Assembly: GCA_947632305.1 (NCBI GenBank)
Contig: CANROS010000004.1
Location: 1-46,946 of the forward strand
Direction: 5' to 3'
From: an uncultured Paenalcaligenes sp.
Lineage (GTDB): Bacteria > Pseudomonadota > Gammaproteobacteria > Burkholderiales > Burkholderiaceae_B
Length of the DNA: 46,946 nucleotides
The translations under genes were made by a program, and so were the position numbers. Position 1 is the stretch's first letter. Every line of letters starts with the position of its first letter. The notes beneath the pieces are model-generated. The model saw nothing but the letters and a program-made list of their open reading frames with translations, made no database searches and was not told the origin of the DNA. Shown here one piece after another: positions 7,860 to 17,537 of the stretch.

Positions 7860-9959
7860 TTAAATAGTATTTTCTAGCTCGTGCATTAAATAGTTATGCA
7901 AATTAAAAGGCTGAGCACTACGACCACGTACCCGCACGTAACTGCCATTGGGCTGCGCCCGCCAAGCAAGCTGATTGTCTCGCAGCGCATAACGAAACGC
8001 TTCGTTCATTACTCGCCGTTTTAAGCGCTTGTCTAAGATAGGAGCAGCGAGTTCAACCCGACGAAAAAAGTTTCTATCCATCCAGTCCGCAGAAGAAATA
8101 TAGAGGTCTTCTTGGCCTTGGTTATGAAAATAAAAGACTCGGGAATGCTCTAAAAATCGCCCTACAATGGAGCGGACCTGAATTCGTTCAGATAAACCCG
8201 GCACCCCTGGGCGCAAAGCGCAGGCTCCTCGTACAATTAAATCCACCCGCACGCCAGCTTGACTGGCTTCATACAAAGCATAAATGATTTTAGGCTCAAG
8301 CAGGGAATTCATCTTAGCCATAATACGGGTCTTTTTACCCTCTTTGGCATGTTGCGTTTCTTGAGCAATACGCTCCATCATAAAATCATGCAAATTAAAA
8401 GGCGACTGCAATAGCAACTGCAAGCTACGTCTAGTACCTAAACCTGTAAGCTGACTAAAGACTTGCTCCATGTCTGAGCACATGGCGTCATTCGCTGTTA
8501 ACAGTCCAAAATCGGTGTAAAGACGCGCATTTCCTGCGTGATAATTACCCGTGCCTATATGCCCATAACGTTTAATTTCCCCTTTTTCACGGCGTAATAC
8601 CAGCGCCATTTTAGCGTGAGTTTTATAACCCACTACGCCATAACTCACATGCGCCCCGACTTCTTCTAGACGTGCGGCCCAATCAATATTGGTTTGTTCA
8701 TCAAAACGCGCCATCAACTCCACCACCACCGACACCTCTTTGCCAGCTTTAGCGGCCTGGACCAAAACCTGCATCAACTCAGAATCTGCCCCTGTTCTGT
8801 AAATGGTTTGCTTAATCGCTACCACATGCGGATCCAAAGCGGCTGCTCGCAAAAAGCTTAAGACCGGTTGAAATGACTGATAAGGATGATGCAATAAATG
8901 ATCTTTGCGCGCAATGGCTTTAAAAAGCTCTTGCGGACTTTCTAGATGATCAAACGGAGCCGGTATAGGCGCTTGATACGGCCTAAACAAGAGATCTGGA
9001 CGATCAGACACATCGCACAGCGCCGACAATCTGGATAAATTAACCGGCCCCAAAACTCGGTACGTATCCCTTTCTTCTAATGAAAACTCACGCTGCAGAA
9101 AAGAAGATAGTTTTTCTGGCATGGATAAATCGATTTCCAACCGTACCGCGGCACCAAAATTGCGCTGAGACAGCTCGCCCTGAAGCGCTTGGCGCAAATT
9201 AGTGACTTCTTCTTCGTCAACAAATAAATCACTATTACGTGTCACGCGCCATTGATAACAGCCTTTGACATCCATCCCAGGAAAGAGGTCATCCACAAAC
9301 ATGCTGATTAAAGAGGTCAGCAAGACATACCCATGGGGTATTTGAGCAATGGCTTCCGGCATTTTAAGCAAGCGGGGCAAAGCGCGTGGTGCTTGCACAA
9401 TGGCAATAGAGCCCATACGCCCAAAGGCGTCCTCTCCGGATAAAGAAATGATGAAATTCAGGCTTTTGTTGTAGACTCGAGGAAAAGGGTGCGCAGGGTC
9501 TAAACCAATAGGAGTTAAAAGCGGCATGACCTCGCGCTTAAAGGTGTGATAGGCCCACTCTCGTTGTTCTTCCGTCCATTGGGGCGGGCGCAACAAACCA
9601 ATCCCTTCATCCAACAAATCCGGCATAACCTGGTCTAGTAACAACGCATTTTGCTTATCAACCAAGTCATGAGTGGCTTCTTGAATTTTAGTAAACGCCT
9701 CTACGGGCGAAAAGCCATCGGCATGTATATGATGCGGCGCTTGAGCTATTTTCTCTTTAAGACTCGATACACGAATCTCAAAAAACTCATCCAAATTAGA
9801 GCTAACTATGCATAAATAACGCAGGCGTTCCAAAAGAGGCGTATTTGGGTTTTCAGCCATCGCCATCACACGCTCATTAAATTTCAATAAAGAAAGCTCA
9901 CGGTTAATGAGCATAACAGAAGGGTTTGGAATCATAGGGCTCGTTTCGATAGTCGTCAT
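7860..9959 (-). CDS. ppk: Polyphosphate kinase (PPK1)
   Basis: This enzyme reversibly makes polyphosphate from ATP. The N-domain start LINRELSLLKFNERVM is typical of PPK1. Conserved RYGHIGTGNYHAGNARLYTD (near residue 470) contains the histidine that is phosphorylated in the family, and RFLEHSRVFYFHN (near 605) holds the second conserved histidine. The frame is open back to a TTG at 9971. However, the -10 at 9973-9978 places transcription start near 9966, so I use ATG 9959 (699 residues). ATG 9935 with an upstream ACGAG is equally possible and leaves a longer leader. It lies upstream of pstS on the same strand and diverges from ppx. Confidence 0.95.
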   Translation of the reverse strand: MTTIETSPMIPNPSVMLINRELSLLKFNERVMAMAENPNTPLLERLRYLCIVSSNLDEFFEIRVSSLKEKIAQAPHHIHADGFSPVEAFTKIQEATHDLVDKQNALLLDQVMPDLLDEGIGLLRPPQWTEEQREWAYHTFKREVMPLLTPIGLDPAHPFPRVYNKSLNFIISLSGEDAFGRMGSIAIVQAPRALPRLLKMPEAIAQIPHGYVLLTSLISMFVDDLFPGMDVKGCYQWRVTRNSDLFVDEEEVTNLRQALQGELSQRNFGAAVRLEIDLSMPEKLSSFLQREFSLEERDTYRVLGPVNLSRLSALCDVSDRPDLLFRPYQAPIPAPFDHLESPQELFKAIARKDHLLHHPYQSFQPVLSFLRAAALDPHVVAIKQTIYRTGADSELMQVLVQAAKAGKEVSVVVELMARFDEQTNIDWAARLEEVGAHVSYGVVGYKTHAKMALVLRREKGEIKRYGHIGTGNYHAGNARLYTDFGLLTANDAMCSDMEQVFSQLTGLGTRRSLQLLLQSPFNLHDFMMERIAQETQHAKEGKKTRIMAKMNSLLEPKIIYALYEASQAGVRVDLIVRGACALRPGVPGLSERIQVRSIVGRFLEHSRVFYFHNQGQEDLYISSADWMDRNFFRRVELAAPILDKRLKRRVMNEAFRYALRDNQLAWRAQPNGSYVRVRGRSAQPFNLHNYLMHELENTI

Positions 9960-9972
9960 AGATATGGCCAAT

Positions 9973-10006
9973 CTTATACTCCCTGCATTTTACAATTGAA
10001 TGACAA
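9973..10006 (-). promoter_or_regulatory. Probable PhoB-dependent promoter of ppk
   Basis: On the minus strand TTGTCAT (10006-10000), TCAA, TTGTAAA (9995-9989) matches a Pho box (6 of 7, then 4 of 7). Ten bases later is TATAAG (9978-9973), a strong -10. The spacing equals that of the pstS promoter 2 kb away, which supports a real site despite the weaker second repeat. Confidence 0.65.
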
Positions 10007-10067
10007 TAGTCATTATGCCCCATCCAGGCCCCTACAAAATACCGCTGTGCTTTTATTCACTTAAACG

Positions 10068-10073
10068 TATAAT
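10068..10073 (+). promoter_or_regulatory. -10 element of ppx promoter
   Basis: A perfect TATAAT lies 30 bases before the ppx ATG. The -35 region (around tgtgct, 10046-10051) is weak, so an activator or low basal expression is possible. Confidence 0.55.
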
Positions 10074-10103
10074 CGCAGCATAATCGATTCAATTAGTGCC
10101 ATT

Positions 10104-11609
10104 ATGGACCAACATTTACTTGCCGCCGTTGACTTAGGTTCCAACAGTTTCCGTTTATCTATTGGACGCGTAGAACAACACAATGGCCACGCCCAAATAT
10201 ACGCCATCGACCGTCTCAATGAGTCTGTGCGCCTAGCTGCCGATATGGGCCCCGACAGAGCCATCCATCCCGACGCCGTCAAACGCGCTATCACTATTTT
10301 GCAGCGCTTTAATGAACGCATTCAGGGGTTTCATCCGAATCGTGTACGAGCCGTAGCAACCAACACCTTCAGAGTGGCCTCTAATCGTGATCTGATTTTG
10401 CCTATTGCCGAGGCCGCGCTAGGCTTTCCCATCGAGGTGATTTCTGGCTACGAAGAAGCCCGCCTTATTTACGCTGGGATTAACAACGAACTGCCGCCCT
10501 CCTCTGGCAAACGCCTCATGGTGGATATTGGCGGCGGCTCTACCGAGCTAATTATTGGCCGCAATAACCAACCCGCCTTACTGTCTTCGTTACCCATGGG
10601 CTGTGTCAGTTATACCGATCGCTTTTTCGGCACAGGGCTGATTACTGAAAACCGCATGAATCAAGCCATTTTGGCAGCCAGGCGAGAGCTAGAAGTCATT
10701 GCCCAGCAATACCGCAAATCCGGTTGGCAACAAGCCTACGGCTCCTCGGGCACCGCCAAGGGTATTGAGGCTATCTTATTAGAAATGGGGTTTTCCGAAC
10801 GGGGCATCACCCTAGAAGGCATGAATTTACTACGCAAAAAGCTCGTGCGTGACAAAAAAGTGATCCCTCACGAGCTTCCCGGCATCAAAACCCACCGAGC
10901 ACCTGTTTTGGCGGCAGGTTTGGCTATTATGATTGCTGTTTTTGAAGAACTGAAAATTAATACCATGCAGCGCGGTGAAGGCGCGCTGCGCATGGGGGTG
11001 CTCTATGATCTATTAGGCCGCGACTCAAACCGCGACAAGCGCGCCGAAACCGTAATACAACTCAGCAAGCGTTACCATATTGATCAAGCACAAGCTCTGC
11101 GTGTCAAACAAACCGCGCTACGTTTATTCCAAGACCTACAACTGAAAAACACCACCGAAACCAAAGAACTAGAAACCGCCCTAGGCTGGGCTGCTGACCT
11201 TCACGAAGTCGGGCTCTCTATTGCCCATAGCGACTACCACAAGCACACCGCTTATGTATTAGGCCACGCAGACATGCCTGGTTTTTCTAAAGACGATCAA
11301 GCGCTGTTGGCATTCCTAACCTTAGGTCAACAAGGCAAATTAGAAAAACTAAGACATCTTCACCAAGGCCAACGTCTAGAATGGTTAACCTTGCTGTGTT
11401 TACGTCTTAGCGCCATGTTGATGCGGCGCCGTGAAGACCTAGACAACCTCCCCCTCAGGGTAGAGGCCAGCCCCCATGGGGCCACCATTTACGCAGAAAA
11501 AAACTGGATTACTACCCGTCCGTTATCCGAGTACTCATTGCGTACCGAGCAAAGCGAATGGGCCAAAGCCGATTTTAGAATCCGCTTGGTCTACACCAAG
11601 CGGCTATAA
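10104..11609 (+). CDS. ppx: Exopolyphosphatase (Ppx/GppA family)
   Basis: This enzyme releases phosphate from polyphosphate chain ends and may also act on pppGpp. The ASKHA-type ATPase fold is seen in AAVDLGSNSFRLSIGRV at the N-terminus (phosphate 1 loop) and VDIGGGSTELIIG near residue 145 (phosphate 2). EVISGYEEARLIYAG carries the catalytic glutamate region. The C-terminal half has an HD-like helical domain (WAADLHEVGLSIAHSDYHKH near 355-374). Length 501 suits Ppx. It diverges from ppk, pairing synthesis and breakdown of polyphosphate at one locus. Confidence 0.93.
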   Translation: MDQHLLAAVDLGSNSFRLSIGRVEQHNGHAQIYAIDRLNESVRLAADMGPDRAIHPDAVKRAITILQRFNERIQGFHPNRVRAVATNTFRVASNRDLILPIAEAALGFPIEVISGYEEARLIYAGINNELPPSSGKRLMVDIGGGSTELIIGRNNQPALLSSLPMGCVSYTDRFFGTGLITENRMNQAILAARRELEVIAQQYRKSGWQQAYGSSGTAKGIEAILLEMGFSERGITLEGMNLLRKKLVRDKKVIPHELPGIKTHRAPVLAAGLAIMIAVFEELKINTMQRGEGALRMGVLYDLLGRDSNRDKRAETVIQLSKRYHIDQAQALRVKQTALRLFQDLQLKNTTETKELETALGWAADLHEVGLSIAHSDYHKHTAYVLGHADMPGFSKDDQALLAFLTLGQQGKLEKLRHLHQGQRLEWLTLLCLRLSAMLMRRREDLDNLPLRVEASPHGATIYAEKNWITTRPLSEYSLRTEQSEWAKADFRIRLVYTKRL

Positions 11610-11630
11610 AAAATGCGGGCTATGCCCGCA
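11582..11630 (+). terminator. Two tandem hairpins at the ppx 3' end
   Basis: The first stem is ccgcttggt / accaagcgg (11582-11603), inside the last ppx codons. The second is tgcgggc / gcccgca (11614-11630), just after the stop. Neither is followed by a clear T-run, so these may protect the 3' end or aid Rho-independent termination only partially. Confidence 0.5.
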
Positions 11631-11773
11631 AGAACTTATTCATAAGGTGGTAGCCCCTCTAGTGAGAAGAGCAGCAAACTCAAAGGACGGCGTTGCCATC
11701 CGTGCTATCCTTCCTCGCCCTAAACGACGAGGCTTTCCGCACGTTTTGGTAAAAGACGGGCGCCCCGCATGGA

Positions 11774-12553
11774 TTAAGCAAACCCCAAATGACGCTGATA
11801 CCGTTCTGAGAGCTGCTCTAGATCAAGTAAAACCGGAAAGTCTGCCGTATTAAAATCAGGATCCCAGGCAGGCTCACCACACAACACCGCCCCTAGGTTT
11901 AAATACCCTTTGATTAAAGGCGGAATGCGTGCTGGTAAGGTGCTGCTGAGTTTTTCCACCGGATAACGATGATGTGGTGTTAAACAAGGCACCTGTGGAT
12001 TCGCTTGCATGGATTTTTGTGCAGCACGCCAAACTTCGGCTGCCATGGCGCCATCATCGCGCAAACTCACACTGGCGCACCCCAATAAATAACGATACCC
12101 TCCAAGGCGCATCATGCTAGCTATACCCATCCAGAGCAGCATAATTGCGCTACCATTTCGGTAATCACGATCTACACAAGAACGACCTAGCTCGGCCATT
12201 TGAGGTCGTAGGTGATCTAGAGGACTAATATCAAATTCGGACTCTGAGTAATAACGCCCCAACCGACTGGCTTGTTCAGGTCGCAAAATACGATAGGTGC
12301 CTACAACTTTCTGACTGGCGCTCTCAAGCACCATAAAGTGTTCACACCACGCATCGTACTCGTCCACATCAAGACCTGTATGCGCATTCGGCAAAGCCGC
12401 CTGCATTTCCTCGGTAAAAATAGTGAAACGCAAGCGCTGCACAGCTTTAAGTTCATGGTTAGTTTGAGCTAGGCGCAGCTGCAAGCCATCACTTTTAGGA
12501 CTATGCCAAATTTGTTTGGCGAATAAAGGCGAAACATGAAGTGTTTGCTGCAT
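11774..12553 (-). CDS. olsB: L-ornithine N(alpha)-acyltransferase OlsB-like
   Basis: This GNAT-fold acyltransferase links a 3-hydroxyacyl group from acyl carrier protein to ornithine, the first step of ornithine lipid synthesis. Family features are the N-terminal LRLAQTNHELKAVQRLRF, then FTEEMQA, DVDEYDAWCEHFMVLE and GTYRILRPEQA. ELGRSCVDRDYRNGSAIMLL and YLLGCASVSL also fit, and the C-terminus has IPPLIKGYLNLGAVLCGEPA. Length 259 is close to known OlsB proteins. OlsA is not nearby. AAGGAG lies 11 bases before the ATG. The neighbouring ppk-pst block suggests a phosphate-stress role, but I see no Pho box before this gene. A related GNAT called hemolysin-like is the alternative name. Confidence 0.85.
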   Translation of the reverse strand: MQQTLHVSPLFAKQIWHSPKSDGLQLRLAQTNHELKAVQRLRFTIFTEEMQAALPNAHTGLDVDEYDAWCEHFMVLESASQKVVGTYRILRPEQASRLGRYYSESEFDISPLDHLRPQMAELGRSCVDRDYRNGSAIMLLWMGIASMMRLGGYRYLLGCASVSLRDDGAMAAEVWRAAQKSMQANPQVPCLTPHHRYPVEKLSSTLPARIPPLIKGYLNLGAVLCGEPAWDPDFNTADFPVLLDLEQLSERYQRHLGFA

Positions 12554-12640
12554 AGGTCTTTAGGCTCCTTGAAGTTCTACCATCATGCCAAAGCTATGTT
12601 GCACTAGTTTTAATGCAGCCTAAGCAAAGGCAATCTAGAA

Positions 12641-13981
12641 TTAGTTTAAGTTTACCGCCTGTAGACGCTTGATACCTTGCTCAACCCACTGCAAGTTTTC
12701 AGCCTCGACCATTAAACGTAGCTTGGGCTCGGTACCTGACGGACGAATCAACACTCGCCCTTTTTGCCCGAGTTCGGCTTCTAGTTGTTGCTTTGCTTGG
12801 ACCAGCTCGTGGCACTCTTGCCAGTCGCGACCTTGTTCCCAAGGAACGTTCACCATCTGTTGCGGGTACATCGTTAAGTCTGCAACCAGCTCACGCAGTA
12901 AACTGCCGTGATGACGCATCGCTGTCAAAATCTGTAAGGCAGCAATAATACCGTCACCTGTTGTATGGTAGTCTAGACACAGCAAATGGCCCGAGTTTTC
13001 TCCACCAAACAGCCATCCTTGCTCTAATAGTTTTTCTAAGACGTACCTATCTCCTACATTAGCACGAATAAACTCTAATCCTAATTCTTTTAGTTTATTT
13101 TCTAAGCCTAGGTTCGTCATTAACGTGCCCACTACCCCTTTTACCTCTTGGGTAAGCATGCGGTCACGTACGATCATATAAAGTAATTCGTCGCCATTAT
13201 ATAGACGGCCATCACTGCCTACCATCTGCAAACGGTCCGCATCACCATCTAAGGCAATGCCTATGTCTGCGCCACGCTCACGTACGACTTTCAACAGATG
13301 GTCGGTATGCAAAGCCCCTACGCCTTCATTGATATTAAACCCATCGGGTTCACAACCAATTGCATGAACTTCGGCCCCTAACTCACGAAAAACGTGCGGA
13401 GCAATATGATAAGCAGCACCATGAGCGGCATCAACAACCAGCTTGAGCCCAGAGAGATCTAACTCATTAGGAAAGGTGCTTTTACAAAACTCAATGTAGC
13501 GCCCTGCTGAGTCCTGTAGACGACGGGCACGCCCAAGTTTATCGGAAGCCACACACTTAACAGGTAAATCAAGGGCCTCCTCAATCTGTAGCTCGATATC
13601 ATCAGGCAGCTTCATCCCTTGAGCAGAAAAAAACTTGATGCCATTATCGTAGTAGGGGTTGTGTGAAGCACTAATCACAATCCCTGCCGTTAAGCGTAAA
13701 GTACGGGTCAGGTACGCCACCGCAGGCGTAGGCACAGGCCCAGCAAGCAAAACATCCACCCCAGCAGCGGAAAGCCCCGCCTCGAGCGCTGACTCAAGCA
13801 TATACCCAGAAATACGGGTGTCTTTACCAATTACAACTTGAGGACGATTTACCGAGGTCTGTGTTCTAGACAACACCACCCCTGCGGCATAGCCCAAACG
13901 CAAGGCGAACTCGGCATTAATCGTGCTACCACCCACTTCGCCCCGAATACCATCGGTACCAAAATACTTACGCTGACTCAT
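12641..13981 (-). CDS. glmM: Phosphoglucosamine mutase GlmM
   Basis: This enzyme interconverts glucosamine-6-phosphate and glucosamine-1-phosphate on the route to UDP-GlcNAc, needed for peptidoglycan and [12 protein letters not shown] opens the protein. [14 protein letters not shown] carries the phosphorylated serine at residue 102. ALDGDADR (near 245) is the metal loop and [11 protein letters not shown] near the C-terminus binds the sugar phosphate. Length 446 is standard. It starts two bases after folP, matching the common ftsH-folP-glmM operon. Confidence 0.98.
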   Translation of the reverse strand: MSQRKYFGTDGIRGEVGGSTINAEFALRLGYAAGVVLSRTQTSVNRPQVVIGKDTRISGYMLESALEAGLSAAGVDVLLAGPVPTPAVAYLTRTLRLTAGIVISASHNPYYDNGIKFFSAQGMKLPDDIELQIEEALDLPVKCVASDKLGRARRLQDSAGRYIEFCKSTFPNELDLSGLKLVVDAAHGAAYHIAPHVFRELGAEVHAIGCEPDGFNINEGVGALHTDHLLKVVRERGADIGIALDGDADRLQMVGSDGRLYNGDELLYMIVRDRMLTQEVKGVVGTLMTNLGLENKLKELGLEFIRANVGDRYVLEKLLEQGWLFGGENSGHLLCLDYHTTGDGIIAALQILTAMRHHGSLLRELVADLTMYPQQMVNVPWEQGRDWQECHELVQAKQQLEAELGQKGRVLIRPSGTEPKLRLMVEAENLQWVEQGIKRLQAVNLN

Positions 13982-13983
13982 TT

Positions 13984-14817
13984 TTATATTCCTTGTTCTA
14001 CTGCGGCCCAGACTTTAAGCGCATCCGCTGACTCAGCCACATCGTGCACACGCACAATAGCAGCCCCTCTCGCTACAGCGGCCAACATACCCGCCAAACT
14101 ACCGGCTACACGTTGTTGCGGTGCTTTATTTACCACATGACCAATCATGGATTTACGAGACAATCCAATTAACCAAGGGTAAGAGTCTAACTGAATTTGC
14201 TCTAAGTCTCGTAAGAGGGTGTAATTATGTTGAACTGTTTTACCAAAGCCCAAACCAGGATCCAGCATGATGCGATCAGGCTGCACACCGGCTTGTAATA
14301 ATGCTTGCACCCGCTGTTCAAGAAAATCTAGCACCTCGTGCTTCACATCATCATACTGAGGCTGCGCTTGCATCGTGCTGGGCTCGCCCTGCATATGCAT
14401 CACACACAAACCACAATCAGAATTGGCAACTGCCGCAATAGAAGCAGGGTCTTGGAAGCCCGCAATATCATTAATCATATCGGCACCAGCTGCTAAGACA
14501 GCTCGCATCACAGCGGGCTTAAAGGTGTCTATAGACAAAGGTACGTTGAGTTCATGCAAAGCTTCAATAACAGGCAGCAAACGTCGTAGTTCTTCTTCTA
14601 CGGGGACGGGCTGCGCCCCAGGCCGCGTGGACTCAGCCCCAATGTCGAGAATATCAGCCCCATCAGCCACCAGCTGCTTCGCATGTGCAATGGCAGCCTC
14701 GGTACGCATATACTGATTACCGTCGGAAAAAGAGTCAGGGGTAATATTCACTATCCCCATCAATAACGGGCGCTCGAACCCGAATTCGAAGCGCCCGCAT
14801 CGCCATGTTTTTTTCAT
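13984..14817 (-). CDS. folP: Dihydropteroate synthase FolP
   Basis: This enzyme condenses p-aminobenzoate with dihydropterin pyrophosphate in folate synthesis and is the sulfonamide target. The signature [17 protein letters not shown] is at residues 20-36 and [14 protein letters not shown] near 60. The later motifs are [26 protein letters not shown] and GLSRKSMIG, all in TIM-barrel order. Length 277 is normal. It lies 18 bases after ftsH and 2 bases before glmM in one operon. Confidence 0.98.
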   Translation of the reverse strand: MKKTWRCGRFEFGFERPLLMGIVNITPDSFSDGNQYMRTEAAIAHAKQLVADGADILDIGAESTRPGAQPVPVEEELRRLLPVIEALHELNVPLSIDTFKPAVMRAVLAAGADMINDIAGFQDPASIAAVANSDCGLCVMHMQGEPSTMQAQPQYDDVKHEVLDFLEQRVQALLQAGVQPDRIMLDPGLGFGKTVQHNYTLLRDLEQIQLDSYPWLIGLSRKSMIGHVVNKAPQQRVAGSLAGMLAAVARGAAIVRVHDVAESADALKVWAAVEQGI

Positions 14818-14835
14818 GGAATACTAATCAAAAAA

Positions 14836-16782
14836 TTAAACAGGAGTGGTTGCTGGTTTATCGTCTGCCGGTTTGTCGTCGGTAGGCGTAGTCACCTCGG
14901 TAACCTCAGGTTCGGCTTTTACACCAGACGCTGGCGGAGTTTTATCAGAGCCATTAGATTTGGTCTCACTGTAGTCCTTTGGGGGACGTGGAGCGCGACC
15001 TTGCATAATGTCTTCGATTTGCTCTGCATCAATGGTTTCCCACTCGAGCAACGCCTGCGTCATGGCTTCCATTTTATCGCGATTTTCTTCGATTAAACGG
15101 CGAGCTATGGTGTACTGTTCGTCAATAATAGCGCGAACCTCTTGGTCGACCTTTTGCATAGTGGCTTCGGAGATGCTGTTGGGCTTGCTCATGCTACGGC
15201 CCAAGAAAACCTCACCTTCGTTTTCTGCATACACCACCGGCCCTAAGGAGTCGGTCATACCGTATCGAGTGACTATGTCTCGTGCAATTTGAGTCGCACG
15301 CTCAAAGTCATTGGAAGCACCAGTCGTCATTTGATTCATGAAGACTTCTTCGGCAATACGACCACCAAATAACACCGCAATCATATTGAGCAAACGCTCT
15401 TTGTCCATGCTGTAGCGGTCGCCTTCTGGCAACTGCATAGTCACACCCAAAGCACGACCTCGTGGAATGATAGTGACCTTGTGGACTGGGTCTGTTTTAG
15501 GCAGCATTCGTGCCACCAAAGCATGACCGGATTCATGGTAGGCAGTATTACGGCGCTCTTCTTCGGGCATGATCATGGAACGACGCTCTGCACCCATAAT
15601 GATCTTGTCTTTAGCGCTTTCAAAGTCTTGCATGTCTACGGTACGCGCATTGCGACGTGCCGCAAACAACGCCGCTTCGTTGACCAAGTTAGCCAAGTCA
15701 GCCCCAGAAAAACCAGGGGTACCACGCGCTAAAATCTGAGCATCGACATTATTTGCCACAGGCACTTTGCGCATATGTACGCCTAGAATCTGCTCGCGAC
15801 CACGTATATCAGGTAAAGACACGACTACTTGTCGGTCAAAACGACCTGGACGCAATAAAGCCGGATCCAATACGTCGGGACGGTTCGTTGCTGCAATAAC
15901 GATCACACCTTGGCCTTTTTCAAAGCCATCCATTTCCACCAATAATTGGTTTAGTGTTTGTTCGCGTTCGTCATTACCGCCGCCCATGCCTGCGCCACGC
16001 TGACGGCCCACGGCATCGATCTCATCAATAAAGATAATACATGGGGCGTGTTTTTTCGCGTTTTCAAACATGTCGCGTACACGTGCCGCACCCACACCCA
16101 CAAACATTTCTACGAAGTCAGAACCTGAAATGCTAAAGAAAGGGACTTTGGCTTCGCCAGCAATGGCTCGTGCCAATAAGGTTTTACCTGTACCGGGAGG
16201 GCCAACCATGAGCACGCCACGAGGAATACGACCCCCCAAACGCTGGAAGCGCGTGGGGTCACGTAAAAAGTCGACGAGTTCTTGGACGTCTTCTTTGGCC
16301 TCATCACACCCTGCTACATCAGAGAAGTTAATGGGGTTTGCGTTTTCATCTAGCATGCGTGCGCGGGATTTACCGAAGCTAAAAGCACCGCCTTTGCCCC
16401 CGCCCTGCATTTGTCGCATGAAGAAGATCCACACCCCAATAAGCAACAGCATAGGGAACCAGGAAATAAAGATACTGGCTAAAAATGAGGGCTCTTCGCG
16501 TGCTTTTCCGGAAACCTGTACACCAGATTTCACGAGTTCAGGCACCATCCATAAGTCACCCGGTGAGGTGAGGGAGTAGGATCGACCTGAGTCAGGCGTT
16601 ACGTATAAGGTATCGCCCTGAATGTCTACTTTAGAGATGCGTCCAGCACGCGCATCATCCATAAACTGAGTATATGTTACGCCATCGGTAGCCGCAGGGC
16701 GCCCATCGAACTGTTTAAACACAGTAAACAGGACTAGCGCGATGACCATCCAAACAGCGACTTTGGAAAATGAGTTGTTCAA
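14836..16782 (-). CDS. ftsH: ATP-dependent zinc metalloprotease FtsH
   Basis: This membrane-anchored AAA+ protease does quality control of membrane and regulatory proteins. Two helices (residues 7-22 and 98-118) flank a periplasmic domain. Walker A GPPGTGKT is near 192, Walker [12 protein letters not shown] near 250, and the zinc motif HESGH near 416. The frame begins TTG GTG TTG. The perfect AGGAGG (16794-16789) sits 6 bases before the third codon (16782), which also gives the usual N-terminus [11 protein letters not shown], so I chose that TTG start (648 residues). The C-terminal tail is acidic and Pro/Thr-rich with a doubled DDKPA. Confidence 0.97.
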   Translation of the reverse strand: MNNSFSKVAVWMVIALVLFTVFKQFDGRPAATDGVTYTQFMDDARAGRISKVDIQGDTLYVTPDSGRSYSLTSPGDLWMVPELVKSGVQVSGKAREEPSFLASIFISWFPMLLLIGVWIFFMRQMQGGGKGGAFSFGKSRARMLDENANPINFSDVAGCDEAKEDVQELVDFLRDPTRFQRLGGRIPRGVLMVGPPGTGKTLLARAIAGEAKVPFFSISGSDFVEMFVGVGAARVRDMFENAKKHAPCIIFIDEIDAVGRQRGAGMGGGNDEREQTLNQLLVEMDGFEKGQGVIVIAATNRPDVLDPALLRPGRFDRQVVVSLPDIRGREQILGVHMRKVPVANNVDAQILARGTPGFSGADLANLVNEAALFAARRNARTVDMQDFESAKDKIIMGAERRSMIMPEEERRNTAYHESGHALVARMLPKTDPVHKVTIIPRGRALGVTMQLPEGDRYSMDKERLLNMIAVLFGGRIAEEVFMNQMTTGASNDFERATQIARDIVTRYGMTDSLGPVVYAENEGEVFLGRSMSKPNSISEATMQKVDQEVRAIIDEQYTIARRLIEENRDKMEAMTQALLEWETIDAEQIEDIMQGRAPRPPKDYSETKSNGSDKTPPASGVKAEPEVTEVTTPTDDKPADDKPATTPV

Positions 16783-16788
16783 CACCAA

Positions 16789-16794
16789 CCTCCT
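16789..16794 (-). promoter_or_regulatory. Ribosome binding site deciding the ftsH start
   Basis: AGGAGG on the minus strand directly abuts the first of three stacked start codons (TTG, GTG, TTG). Only the third, at 16782, has the usual spacing of six bases. Confidence 0.8.
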
Positions 16795-16875
16795 AATTGC
16801 TTAAACTTGCAAAGCTAAACTGACAGTTAGCTGTACAAGAGCCAATGACCACATTCTACCTGATAATGATGTGTC

Positions 16876-17520
16876 TTAGCATACTGAAGTGCTTTTTAAT
16901 TGCCTTCCAACTAGAAAGTTTTCTGCGGAACGATCTCTAGATGATTTGGGCTTTCGTGTGTGGACCTGACGGAATTGCTCTTTAAAGGACTTTACGATTT
17001 GTGAAAAGCCACTGCCATGAAAGACTTTGACTATCAACGCACCGTTAGGAGTCAGGTGATTTTGCGCAAACTCGAGTGCTAATTCGCATACATGTTGAAT
17101 ACGCACTGAATCGGCGGCGGCCACACCTGATAAATTGGGGGCCATATCGGAAATTACAAGGTCTACCTTTTGACCCTGTAAAAGATTTTTTAATTGATCA
17201 AGTACCTCATCTTCCCTAAAGTCGCCTAAAATAAACTCAACACCATCTATAGGCTCCATAGGCAACATATCTAAAGCAATAATACGACCATTTATCTGTC
17301 CGTTTTGCGTTAGACGTTCGCGTGCGACTTGCGACCAGCTTCCTGGCGCAGCACCTAAATCCACGACAACGTTGCCCGGATGCAACAGTTTCTCGGTTTC
17401 TATAATTTCTAATAATTTAAAAGCAGCACGGGCCCTATAACCCTTTTGCTGCGCTAATTTGACATAGGGATCATTGATATGCTGATGCACCCATGCTTTA
17501 GAGGTTTTTTTCTTGCCCAT
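16876..17520 (-). CDS. rlmE: 23S rRNA (uridine-2552 2'-O)-methyltransferase RlmE
   Basis: This enzyme methylates the 2'-O of U2552 in the 23S A-loop late in large-subunit assembly. The SAM site [15 protein letters not shown] is near residues 48-62. The K-D-K-E tetrad is present as [21 protein letters not shown] and RSAENFLV. Length 214 is typical. It diverges from yhbY (17 bases apart), another large-subunit factor, and is followed by ftsH after 93 bases, as in many proteobacteria. Confidence 0.97.
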   Translation of the reverse strand: MGKKKTSKAWVHQHINDPYVKLAQQKGYRARAAFKLLEIIETEKLLHPGNVVVDLGAAPGSWSQVARERLTQNGQINGRIIALDMLPMEPIDGVEFILGDFREDEVLDQLKNLLQGQKVDLVISDMAPNLSGVAAADSVRIQHVCELALEFAQNHLTPNGALIVKVFHGSGFSQIVKSFKEQFRQVHTRKPKSSRDRSAENFLVGRQLKSTSVC

Positions 17521-17525
17521 TCCCG

Positions 17526-17531
17526 TACAAT
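17526..17531 (+). promoter_or_regulatory. -10 element for a possibly leaderless yhbY
   Basis: TACAAT ends 6 bases before the yhbY ATG, so a start of transcription at the normal distance would fall on the A of the ATG. No Shine-Dalgarno sequence is present and no good -35 is seen. Confidence 0.45.
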
Positions 17532-17537
17532 CTCATT

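Noticed and set aside
9999-10014. AATGAC-AATA-GTCATT inverted repeat considered as a Fur site
   Set aside because: It is two bases too wide for a Fur box, and its minus-strand half is better explained as part of the Pho box before ppk.
11476-11853. Open frame of 125 codons on the plus strand between ppx and olsB
   Set aside because: It begins inside ppx in another frame, has no ribosome binding site, shows no recognisable domain and runs into the olsB 3' end.
16070-16579. 169-codon plus-strand frame opposite ftsH
   Set aside because: Antisense shadow of the conserved AAA+ domain, with no start signals or protein features.
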